Shown here: piece by piece, positions 26,701-36,343 of the stretch
Position numbering within the stretch: the stretch's first letter is position 1
Layout of the letters: every line of letters begins with the position of its first letter
Assembly: GCF_048544455.1 (NCBI RefSeq)
Contig: NC_133534.1
Coordinates: 223,104,292-223,168,291, forward strand
Direction: 5' to 3'
DNA from: Silene latifolia
Lineage: Eukaryota > Streptophyta > Magnoliopsida > Caryophyllales > Caryophyllaceae
Length of the DNA: 64,000 nucleotides
Notes under the pieces: model-generated
The model's database searches: none
What the model saw: only the letters and a program-made list of their open reading frames with translations
What the model was told of the DNA's origin: nothing
Position numbers and translations under genes: made by a program

Positions 26701-26843
26701 TACTCCCTCCGTCTCGGTCATTTGTTTTCCTTTCTATTGGTCCCCTAGAATTCACAGGTTGCTCGTGCTCCGGGCTGGCCCGTAACAAATAATACGGAGT
26801 ATTGCCATTTAAATGGTAACAAATAATACCGAAATAGGGAGTA
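26701..26843. mobile_element. Stowaway-type MITE
   Basis: 143 bp with ends TACTCCCTCCGTCTCGG and ATAGGGAGTA. The outer TA at each end is the Stowaway target duplication. Such elements are Tc1/mariner derivatives without coding capacity. The interior has gctccgggctggcccg, found again in a slightly altered form at about 35519-35533 next to the outer MULE. Confidence 0.75.
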
Positions 26844-27231
26844 ATTTTATATCTAAATTTTAGTTTGAAGAGATGTAATATCCAAAATGACATATCTATA
26901 AATACTATTAAAAGGCTAACGAAGCGTAATCCCAAACCCACGTGTGACTACACAAAGTATTTGATATGTTAAGGGAAAAAAATTAAAAAAAAAATGTGCT
27001 TACGTTTGTTTAATCGGCTTTCCATCTTCCCGATCCCCCAATTTATTACTCCGTACTATTCCATCCCTTTACTTTTAAAGAGACTCTTCATCTTTCATAT
27101 CAAATTTAATGATTTCATATTTAATGATTTTCAGTTTCTCCACCCTTTGGTTAACCGTTACTTCGTAATTCAATGCATAATTAGGTCCAAAAGATCAATA
27201 TAGGAGGGTAGTACAGCCTATTGATTCCTCC
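26844..27231. other. Gene-free stretch
   Basis: AT-rich spacer. A possible second decayed Stowaway-like end (TACTCCGTACTATTCC near 27046) is seen, but no convincing partner end was found. Confidence 0.4.
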
Positions 27232-27398
27232 CCAATATCTAGGGATGTCAGTGGGGTGGGTTTTGGCGGGTCTCGCCCCACACCCGCCCCACTCGGGGCG
27301 GGTGCGGATAATAATTTGATGGGTTGTGGGTGGGGATGGGTTTCAAAAGTGTCATTCGTCGCAGGTCATAGGGCGGGTGTGGGTATCACGTGAGACCC

Positions 27399-28122
27399 TG
27401 ATACGATTACGGATACGAGTCGATGGAAGGACGAATTCATTGAAAGTCGGAGATCAGTTTAATGCATTCCCGGTGATTATTTGGGGATGTTGAATCTCGG
27501 GATGATTAAATGTATCTCGAGCTTTCGTTGAATTCGTTGGACTGATTCATGTGATGATCACGCTCGTTTAATCGGTCAATATGGTTCAACAACATGATTA
27601 ATTTAGGAATAAATAGGGGCTTAATTGAGCAATTAAATTAACTTTATTAGCTATCTTAATTGGTTCATTATGGCTATCATTATGTGTCATAATAACTATT
27701 CTTAATAGCTAGTCTTTTAGCTTTCCCTTTACTATTTTGTAAGGCTATATATAGCCATCCTAATCTCCTGTAGAAACACACAAGATTTTGAATAAAAAAA
27801 GAAAACCCTAATGTTTTACAAGTTTGTAATTCATGATCGATGCGTTCGATCCAAAAATCGTTGGAGTTTGACGCGATCAAGCTTTAGCCCGAGTAATATT
27901 CAATAGGTCTTGAGTATTCTCACCCATTACTCGTGTTATAGGTCTAGCACCGAGTAAATATCCCACTGGTTCGATTTATTCACATAATTCGAAGCAAATA
28001 TCCTTTATTTCTTGTTTCATTTACATATCAAAAAACACATAAAAACGGTATATTCGTAATTACTTCCAGACAGTCCATAAAACTGTTCAAATCAGGTCTT
28101 ATTCCGCTACCATTTCGCATCA
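27399..28122 (+). repeat. 5' LTR of the non-coding LTR element
   Basis: Nearly identical to 30407-31128. Contains a likely TATA region (gctatatatagcc at about 27742-27754) before a transcribed region with AAACCCTAATG. Confidence 0.88.
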
Positions 28123-29727
28123 TTTGGTATCAGAGCTTCGGCTCTCGGATTTCCAAATCCTAGACGGTCCTGTTGGGTACAATTCCGTTTGGAACGATTC
28201 ATTCTTTTACATTAACCTTCCACCAATTTTTGATAAATACAATGACGATGGTGGTATTGTCTTGTCCAAGCTACAATCAGGCCAAGAAGAGTGTCGAGGA
28301 GGGTGGCTTTTCCCTAGCATCAATCTCGACCATTCACACCTTACACCGAGTGAGGCCACGACACAACCAGGCCACGACAAGGAGCCTAGCCAGCGTCCCA
28401 CAATTGGCGAGTTACAGCAATCCCTGGTGGCTCCAAATGTCGAGGAAGACAAGGGGAAATTCTCCTATCAATTACAACGCAAGGAGAAGAGTAGCCTCAA
28501 ATTCGTCCTCAAACGGGTTATAAATAACGACCCATTTGACGAATTAGGGCCAGTTGTGAACGGAGTGCAGCCTAGTCGACCCATACATCATGAGGTCGAA
28601 ATGAACCCACCATGGGTTGGGTTAAACCCGTACTCGGAGGAACAAGGGCAAGGCTGCCAGAGCGTCGTTGGTAAGCAAAAAGGAGTCGGTCGGAAGCAAT
28701 GTCATCAACATGAGGGACACATCCGACACCGCAACGTCGAAGTTTGTAAGGGTTGATGTGGGGTGGCGTTATGAGCTACATACTCGCCCTAACAAGCGAT
28801 TCAGGCAAGTAGCCCGCAAAAAGAAAAGGCGACGGAATTGAGGGCAATTCCTTCTCAAGAAGGAGGAGATGATGCGAGTGGCAAAACGATAAATTAACAA
28901 CCACGCATCATGAAGAATCAAGACGGGTTAGAATTAATTAAGTAGCTTAGTATTTCTTATTCCAGTTAATAAAAGGTCTAATGGGGTTCGAATATGGGAC
29001 GTGTGAACTCAAATATGGACTATTTCGTAACAGTCTCCTTAAGTGTCGATGGTCGAGTTCGTCTTCAAGCTTCGAAGGTTGTGTCGATGTCATGCGTCGA
29101 TGGTACACAAGAAAGCATGGGTCGAAGCTATGGCGTCGAAGAATCCTAAAGCATCCTAATTAGATATTATTATTATTAGCATTTAATGTAGTCTTCATTA
29201 GAGTTTATTATAGGTAATTAGTATTATATTAATTAGGCATTAAAACTCTTAATTAGTAATTAAAGGGGGGAATTAAAGGTCCTAACGACCGTAGGGTAAG
29301 CAACCCAAAGGGGCATATACTAGTTTATAAATAGCTTTGCATTTCATATTGTAATCACGCATGATATTGAACTAAAAACAAAACAACACTTTTTGTCTCT
29401 CAATTGAACGTGGAAACGTTTGTTGTGAAACTCGGATTGGTGCGATAATCCAAAACTAGTGATTAATTAGGACGCGTTTCCTAATTGTTACTCGATTGGA
29501 ACCCATAGGTATTGGTTAGCCAATCTCGTTCATCAAGTTATAGGTCTAACTTGGTGTCTGCTTATCCCTTTTATTGTTTTTGGTATTTACAAATCAAACA
29601 AAAAAACACATAAAAATCTCCAAATCCGTTAATTAAACCTAGAATCGTTAAAACGAACAGTTCGTCCGACTGTTCAATCTGTTCATTTCCTGCGAATCCA
29701 TTTCTGTTGAGATTTATTTCGCACCAT

Positions 29728-30030
29728 TTGAGTTTGACGCGATCAAGCTTTAGCCCGAATAATATTAAATAGGTCTTGAGTAGTCTCACCCATTACTCGT
29801 GTTATAGGTCTAGCACCGAGTAAATATCCCATTGGTTCGATTTATTCACATAATTCGAAGTAAATATCCTTTATTTCTTGTTTCATTTACATATAAAAAA
29901 ACACATAAAAACGGTATATTCGTAATTACTTCCAGACAGTCCATAAAATTGTTCAAATCCGGTCTTATTCCGCTGCAATTTCGCATCATATGGTATCAGA
30001 GGTTCGGCTCTTGATTTTCCTAAATCTAGA
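29728..30030 (+). repeat. Second LTR end plus primer site inside the LTR element
   Basis: About 260 bases match the last part of the flanking LTRs, followed by atggtatcagaggttcgg, a variant of the primer site after the 5' LTR. Just upstream (about 29.4-29.7 kb) stands a diverged LTR-like stretch with aaaaaacacataaaaa in a comparable place. The internal region therefore looks chimeric, built from two related elements. Confidence 0.65.
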
Positions 30031-30406
30031 CGGTCCTACACGTGTCAAAGCTAACTTTTTAGTTGAATTTCCGATTGCGATTGGAGTTCAAAGGTTAAAC
30101 TTGAACAGGTAGTTCGAGGGTTAATCGGTTTTGTATTTCGGGGGCGAGTTTCTAGTGATTTTACTTCAAGCGGAAAAAAAAAAATTACTGTTCACAGGTG
30201 TGGTACTGTTCATCCGAAAAAAAAAAAAAAATATTGGTCCCAAACGGTCTTAAGGCGTGTCAAAGTCAAGATGTTGGTTGATTTTCCGATTGCGATTGGA
30301 ATTCAAAGGTTAAACTCGAGCAAGGTAGTTCGAGGGTTGATCGGCTTTTGATAACCCATATCATAGGTTCAAGAATCGGGACGATTCTTTTTGAAGAAAG
30401 GGCGGA

Positions 30407-31128
30407 TGATACGAGTACGGATACGAGTCGATGGAAAGACGAATTCATTGAAAGTCGGAGATCAGTTTAATGCATTCCCGATGATTATTTGGGGATGTTG
30501 AATCTCGGGATGATTAAATGTATCTCGAGCTTTCGTTGAATTCGTTGGAGTGATTCATGTGATGATCACGCTCGTTTAATCGGTCAACATAGTTCAACAA
30601 CATAATTAATTTAGGAATAAATAGGGGCTTAATTGAGCAATTAAATTAACTTTATTAGCTATCTTAATTGGTTCATTATGGCTATCATTATGTGTCATAA
30701 TAACTATTCTTAATAGCTAGTCTTTTAGCTTTTCCTTTACTATTTTGTAAGGCTATATATAGCCATCCTAATCTCTTGTAGAAACACACAAGATTTTGAA
30801 TAAAAAAAGAAAACCCTAATGTTTTACAAGTTTGTAATTCATGATCGATGCGTTCGATCCAAAAATCGTTAGAGTTTGACGCGATCAAGCTTTAGCCCGA
30901 GTAATATTCAATAGGTCTTGAGTATTCTCACCCATTACTCGTGTTATAGGTCTAACACCGAGTAATCCTATTGGTTCGATTTATTCACATAATTCGAAGC
31001 AAATATCCTTTATTTCTTGTTTCATTTACATATAAAAAAAACACATAAAAACGGTATATTCGTAATTACTTCCAGACAGTCCATAAAACTGTTCAAATCA
31101 GGTCTTATTCCGCTGCCATTTCGCATCA
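30407..31128 (+). repeat. 3' LTR of the non-coding LTR element
   Basis: 722 bases, behind the purine tract and in front of the GACCC target duplication. Confidence 0.88.
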
Positions 31129-31829
31129 GACCCGCCCCATACCCACCCCGCCCCATACCGCCCCGCCTTGCATGTCCCCGCTCCGCTTATACCCGCCTTA
31201 CTCATAAACCTACACATATTTGTACTATATAAAAATAAAATTTATAACTTAGATAAAAAGATTAAACCATTTTTTTCATAAACCTAGTAAAATTCAATTT
31301 ACTTATTAGTTCTTACCCACCCAAATACCCAACAACTTAAACCCAAAAAAAAAAAAAAAAACGTTAATCCTCAAACAATTTTGTGGTTTAAAAAACTTGT
31401 GTATTAGTTAATTAAATGTTAGACCATTTTGCGGAAACTTATTTGTATAAGATGTACAAGAGTACAAGACTTGTATGTTTTATATTCAAGATTTATATTT
31501 TTAAAAATTGTTTTGTGGAGAGATAGGTAATTTCGCGGGTCAACGGGTCCCCGCGGGGCGGGGATGGGTTTGAAAAGTTCAACCCATTGCGGGTTACGAG
31601 CCGGGTATGGGTACGCATTATAGTTCGCGGATACGGGTGCGGGTTACCCCTCATCCGCACTCACCCCGCCCCATTGACATCCCTACCAATATCCAACCCA
31701 AGGTGGATTTCAAGTATTTGAGCACTAGATTGTACGAATGACCATTTTCATAAAGTAGCACTTGTATTTATTTCCGATTAGTCGATTTAATAGTGTAGCT
31801 CAATTTCTTCTCCTCTACTTGTTTGCACG

Positions 31830-32750
31830 TTTTTTTTTTTTTTTTTGATTATATAAGAAAACTAGGTTGATCCTCTAGGGTAGGACCAACCTATCTCATT
31901 CTTTCGAATGAGAGAGTTAAGTTGAAATCACCGGCTATCAAACCACCTCGAAAGAATTGGACATGAATGTCCAATAGAAACCATGAAGTCAGCAACCTTG
32001 TTGGCTTCACGAAAACAATGTTTAATTATCACTTCATCAAAAAAATAAAGGTCTAATTTCACATCCTTGATAATACTAGAAATTTCCCAATGAATTTGCC
32101 AAGTACCTCGTATTGAGTTAATAACACATAAGTTATCACCCTCCACAATTAACTTTGAGATTCCTAAGTATTTAGCTGCTAAAATACCTTCTTTTAAAGC
32201 GAGAGTTTCTGCAACAAGGATACTATTGGATCCGCACTTTTTTGCTCCTAACAAAACGACTTTACCATTGTGATCTCTTATAAAATATCCTAAAGAAGCT
32301 TTATTACCTTCTATTCTCGATCCGTCAAAATTTAGCTTTAGAAAACCGTTTCTAGGTTTTTCCCACCAAATTTCTTCCTTACTAAAGTTGTTTCTAGCTG
32401 ACTCTTCTATTTCGGGATTGTTGAGATCCTTAAATCTAGTCACATTCCATATCTTAGTGCTATTATTACATAAAGTAATAAGTTTGCATTAACATTATTA
32501 AAGATAATATAATTTCTATGCATTCCACCAAATTAAAATCATCTTAATGAAATCATCTTTTGGAATTAAATCTTTGAGATAATTAAGTTTCGTTAGAAAA
32601 CTTTGACTTTTAATATTATCATAATTTGATAAAAACTCGTTGAAACTAATCATGTTCAGGTTTTGGATAACAGACCCAATCAAGGGACATTCGTAAAAGA
32701 AATGATCTTTGTTTTCAATAGGATTGTTGCACAGAACAGAACACATTATT
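31830..32750 (-). mobile_element. 5'-truncated LINE (L1-like) with RNase H
   Basis: On the minus strand about 32746-32516 encodes a Cys/His zinc-binding segment (CSVLCNN, then HFFYECPL) of the kind found behind plant LINE reverse transcriptases. Then 32443-31928 encodes an RNase H domain with NFDGSR, AETLALKEG, VEGDNLCVINS and REANKVADF. A run of T at 31831-31846 on the plus strand is the element's poly-A tail. The two parts lie in the same frame, separated by several stop codons between about 32516 and 32444, so this is a dead, 5'-truncated copy lacking the endonuclease and reverse transcriptase. No clear target duplication was found. Confidence 0.85.
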
Positions 32751-32759
32751 TAATTATCC

Positions 32760-33630
32760 AATTGTCATGTTTAGCGTACGCAAATTTCTTTTTGTGACAC
32801 CTTGTTGTGACATGGAAATGTAACCATTTTATTATAAAATAAAATCATTAATTAATAAATAAGAATTTGCTATGAATGATTATTTTTTATCACAAAATGA
32901 TCACATATCTTTTGTTACAAAAGTGACCAGCTGTTTAACATATTGAAGGCCCTCCAATTAGTGAGTTCATTCCCATTCAAAGATAGATTAGAGAACAATG
33001 TAATCATAAAGGTATTGAAAAACCACAACTATTACTCCGCTTATTTCTAAATGATATACTTCTCCTGTTTCATTAAATTGTTTAAATTTTTCAAATTATG
33101 TGAGGAGAATTATTTTTAATGAAATGGAGGAAGTAGTATATTTTCTAAAATTAAATCATTAGTAGTAGTCTTTTCTGACTTATGAGATGTGACCCCATCT
33201 TCACTATAATTATTTGTGAATTTTTAAATAGTGAATTAATCTACTACGTAGACCTGCCACTCTTTTACCATGCTTACAAGTTTCTAATTTAGTATTTTCT
33301 CCGTCCTGCTCAATATATATATACTATTTATATAAAGTTGAAGAAAATGAGAGAAATCTATTTATATTATATATAATATAATTAAAAGGTTAGATAATGC
33401 ATATCATTAAACCACATGTCACTCATCTATAAACTCTTGTGCCAAAAAAAAATGAAAACTATTAGATACCACTTAACTCCCATAATAAAAAAAAAAAAAA
33501 GGTTATTTCATGAGAATAATCCATCTTATACCCCCTCTTCTCAGATTAATCTATCCTCGTGTTTAACTGAGAATAATCTCATCTATGACGTCATTTAACT
33601 TGAAAATAATAATTTAAAATGATCTAACAT
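32760..33630. other. Gene-free AT-rich stretch with small MITEs
   Basis: No gene is visible. A 79 bp Stowaway-type fold-back (33057-33135, TACTTCTCCTGTTTCATTAA to TTAATGAAATGGAGGAAGTA) lies here. A run near 33300 (ttttctccgtcctgctcaat) may be one end of another decayed MITE. Confidence 0.5.
33057..33135. mobile_element. Short Stowaway-type MITE
   Basis: 79 bp. The ends are inverted copies over about 20 bases and begin and end with TA. No coding capacity. Confidence 0.65.
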
Positions 33631-33633
33631 TGA

Positions 33634-34049
33634 GACCATCCCCAAGCAGAAGGTCGAGTTAATCGGGTCAGCAATATTTTTCCTCTTAATCACACCTTAA
33701 TTATCTTGACCCACTTTCACCCTCCCAAGCAAAAGGTCACGACCTAGGTCACCAACCCAATCATTTTCCACTTTACAGCCAATGAGAGAGTGTCACCTAT
33801 CGGGTCACCATACTCAACCAAAGGTCACCTCCTTTTGTTTTGATGGTTGTCCTTTTTTTTTTGTTTCTAGCCAATAAGAGAATGCCACCTATCGGGTCAC
33901 CAACAAGGTCACCAACTCAACTCAAGGTCACCAATTGACTCTGAGTAATTCAAGATCACCAAAATTATCCCCTTAATCCTAATTTAAGGTGTCATTAAGG
34001 TGACTCAACAAGGTCACGACTCAGTCGGTGACCTTGATTGGGGATGGTC
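33634..34049. mobile_element. MITE with GACCATCCCC ends (PIF/Harbinger-like)
   Basis: 416 bp. The ends GACCATCCCCAAGC and TTGGGGATGGTC are inverted copies, and the flanks show a 3 bp duplication TGA (33631-33633 and 34050-34052). A 3 bp duplication fits PIF/Harbinger, though TWA is usual there. The inside repeats ccaaggtcacc-like words. Its right end lies about 25 bases upstream of the probable TATA box of the peroxidase gene. Confidence 0.75.
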
Positions 34050-34075
34050 TGAAAGTAATAATTTAAACACGTAAT

Positions 34076-34086
34076 TATAAATAAAC
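34076..34086 (+). promoter_or_regulatory. Probable TATA box of the peroxidase gene
   Basis: TATAAATAAAC lies about 200 bases upstream of the start codon. A transcription start about 30 bases further would give a 5' leader of roughly 170 bases. That region ends in a CT-rich tract (tctccagtctccactcccaa), common in plant leaders. Confidence 0.45.
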
Positions 34087-34283
34087 CCCGTGATTCACGG
34101 GTATACCATATTACTCCGTAGTTGACATTTTAAATTGATTTAGAATACAAGAAAACAAATCCATGAAAACAACAAAAAAATCTTCCTTAAATCATTCCCC
34201 ATCTCACACTTTCTAACAGTCTCCAGTCTCCACTCCCAACTCCCCAGTCCAGCTAAAAACAAATTGGAGATCTGGATTCAAAA

Positions 34284-35285
34284 ATGTCATCTTCTTCACC
34301 GTCCTACATCTTCACCATCCTTGTTCTCCTCCTCATCATCATCTTCCCTATCTGCCTCTGTCACGCTCACACCCACCTTTCCTCTACCTACTACTCTAAA
34401 TCATGTCCACACTTCTACGACATCATGGAACAAACCACTACCGACAAACAAATCAAACACCCTACCACCGCCGCCGCCGCTCTTCGTCTTCTTTTCCACG
34501 ATTGTCTCGTCACTGGCTGCGACGCCTCCACTCTCATCACCTCCACCCCTTTCCACCCTGCTGAGCGAGATGCTGACATCAACCTCTCCCTCCCTGGTGA
34601 CGGTTTCGATGTCGTCGTCCGCGCTAAGGCTACCCTCGAACTCCACTGTCCCGGTATTGTTTCCTGTTCAGACATCCTCGTTGTTGCCGCACGTAACCTC
34701 CTCTCCTTCGTCGGAGGACCCTTCTTTCCTGTCCTCCTCGGCCGCAAAGACGGTCTTATCTCAAACCCAAACCTTACCCTCTCCCGTCTTCCTAAACCCG
34801 ACATGTCGCTTCCTCAGATCCTATCCATTTTCTCCTCTCTCGGGTTTACCACCCGAGAGATGGTCGCCCTTAGTGGGGCGCATACTATCGGCTTCTCCCA
34901 TTGCAAGGAGTTCGTATCCGGGATCAATGTTGATCCCACTTATAACCCGCGGTTCGCGAGGGGACTCGCACATGCCTGTTCCGACTACAAACGAAACCCG
35001 ACATTGTCCGTTTTTAACGACATTATCACACCCAATAAATTTGACAATGTGTATTTCCAAAATCTTCCTAAGGGACTCGGAATTCTCAAGTCTGATCGAT
35101 TGCTTTACGCCGATCCCCGAACTAGACCTTTTGTGGAGCTGTATGCCAAGCATCAGAGGGTGTTCTTTGACGACTTTGCTAAGGCTATGCAGAAATTGAG
35201 CCTTGTTGGTGTTAAGCTTGGTAAACATGGTGAGATTAGGCGTAGGTGTGATGCTTTCAATCATGCTCCCTCTTCACTAACTTAA
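34284..35285 (+). CDS. Class III secretory peroxidase, single exon
   Basis: The 333-residue protein is a haem peroxidase of the plant class III family (EC 1.11.1.7), which uses H2O2 to oxidise phenolics in the cell wall or vacuole. A hydrophobic signal peptide spans about residues 8-28. The distal site RLLFHDC has Arg68 and His72. The distal calcium site is seen as Asp73, Val76, Gly78, Asp80 and Ser82. The proximal haem ligand is His200 in LSGAHTIGFSHC. All eight Cys of the four family disulphides are present (41, 74, 79, 122, 128, 207 and two later). N-glycosylation sites NLS (100) and NLT (163) are visible. Length is normal. There is no intron, as in the Arabidopsis PRX31/41/65-like group, which the sequence resembles. 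The overlapping frame from 34264 is a Ser/Pro-rich shadow. A polyadenylation-type signal (aataatgt) follows the stop. Confidence 0.95.
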   Translation: MSSSSPSYIFTILVLLLIIIFPICLCHAHTHLSSTYYSKSCPHFYDIMEQTTTDKQIKHPTTAAAALRLLFHDCLVTGCDASTLITSTPFHPAERDADINLSLPGDGFDVVVRAKATLELHCPGIVSCSDILVVAARNLLSFVGGPFFPVLLGRKDGLISNPNLTLSRLPKPDMSLPQILSIFSSLGFTTREMVALSGAHTIGFSHCKEFVSGINVDPTYNPRFARGLAHACSDYKRNPTLSVFNDIITPNKFDNVYFQNLPKGLGILKSDRLLYADPRTRPFVELYAKHQRVFFDDFAKAMQKLSLVGVKLGKHGEIRRRCDAFNHAPSSLT

Positions 35286-35552
35286 TTAACTTTACTCCAC
35301 TAATAATGTATTTTATTATAATTAGTTGGAATTAATGTCAAATTGATCTATTGTTTTTTTTTTGTTTGATTGATTTGTAGTGGTTCTTTGTCAGATTTGA
35401 TTTTGTGTTCAGTTTTCTAATTTAGTACTCATCATTTGTTTGTTTGTCTTTTTTTTTATTATTTGTGGGATATTTTAATTAAAAGGTAAATAAATGATTG
35501 AGACGACTTAATTAACGTGCTCCGGGCCGGCCCTGATACTCCGTAACAAATA
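35286..35552. other. 3' flank of the peroxidase gene
   Basis: AT-rich, with homopolymer T runs. At 35513-35533 it has gtgctccgggccggccc, related to the interior of the Stowaway MITE at 26701. No gene. Confidence 0.5.
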
Positions 35553-36343
35553 AGGCCAAATTGACAAATTGGTTAAAAAAAAGTAGGGGGTAAATAGACA
35601 ATTTGGTAAAAAAAAGTCATTTTGGACAAATTGGTAAAAAAAAATGGAGGGATGGACAAATACACCAAAAAAAAAGGAAATGATTATCCAAATAAGGAAA
35701 AATTACAAATAACCACCAAGTATTTGCTTGTTTTTACAAATTACCATCACGTATTTGCGTTTTTACGAATAACCCCCCAACTTTAATGTATATTCCCGAA
35801 TCACCACCGTATTTTTACCCCGAGCATCGTTTTTCTTATTTCCCGACTTGTTAAGTGACGATTTACGCGAAATTCCCAATTTACCCTCATTTACTTATTA
35901 CAACATACTCATTAATCCAATACATTTCATTTTTTCCAATTCAATAACATCCAAATTCACATCATAAATTTCCCCAATTATCTATGAATCTTCCATTGAG
36001 CCTCTTTCCATCTGCTAGTGTAGTGACCAAACATAACAAATGTATGTGCATTCTTACTCAAGCCGTTAAGGAAAAATCTAGAGGAATTAATTTAACAAAG
36101 GAAGAAGTTAATTTTTGTGACATAATAAGAAAATTTTTACAAAAAATAATAAGAGGAATTTAACAGAAATCAAGAGGAATCAAGGAGAATGTTCCTCGCC
36201 TAACTATTACTCCATATTTCACCTCGACTATTAACCGTTATCAACAAATTTCAGAATTGTAAAATAACCATGTACGGAAATACTAAGAGCTCAAAAGATC
36301 TGGAATATTTTTGAATCTCCCAAACTTTTGTTCATCAATTTTA

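Larger units (their letters stand above)
27399..31128 (+). mobile_element. Non-coding LTR retrotransposon (LARD-like) inside the hAT element
   Basis: A fossil LTR element with LTRs of 724 bp (27399-28122) and 722 bp (30407-31128), both TGATACGA to CGCATCA, and a perfect target duplication GACCC (27394-27398 and 31129-31133). The primer binding site TGGTATCAGAGC follows the 5' LTR (initiator-Met type), and a purine tract GAAGAAAGGGCGGA precedes the 3' LTR. The internal 2.3 kb shows no recognisable protease, integrase or reverse transcriptase. An open stretch near 28.1-28.75 kb is not recognised. The LTRs differ by only a few bases per hundred, so it is young. The inside contains a second LTR-end-plus-primer-site block at about 29.73-30.02 kb. 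Confidence 0.88.
27240..31685. mobile_element. hAT-type DNA element carrying an LTR element
   Basis: The ends are TAGGGATGTCAGTGGGG and CCCCATTGACATCCCTA, flanked by a perfect 8 bp target duplication CCAATATC (27232-27239 and 31686-31693). Eight-base duplications are typical of hAT elements. Without the LTR element inserted at 27399 the hAT is only about 0.7 kb, with GC-rich cgggtgcggg-type subterminal repeats and no transposase. It is therefore non-autonomous. Confidence 0.88.

Noticed and set aside
27044-27214. A further Stowaway MITE
   Set aside because: One end resembles tactccgtactattccatcc, but the partner near 27205 does not align well enough.
28123-28140. TTGGTATCAGAGC as a possible tRNA fragment
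   Set aside because: It follows an LTR end directly and is the primer binding site. No tRNA-like fold is seen around it.
32760-33420. Possible target duplication for the LINE
   Set aside because: No matching direct repeat could be found on both sides of the poly-T run and the 5' edge, so none is claimed.
34264-35199. 311-codon Ser/Pro/Leu-rich frame over the peroxidase gene
   Set aside because: It is a shadow of the peroxidase frame. Composition is low-complexity and there is no domain, whereas the overlapping frame has all catalytic residues of the family.
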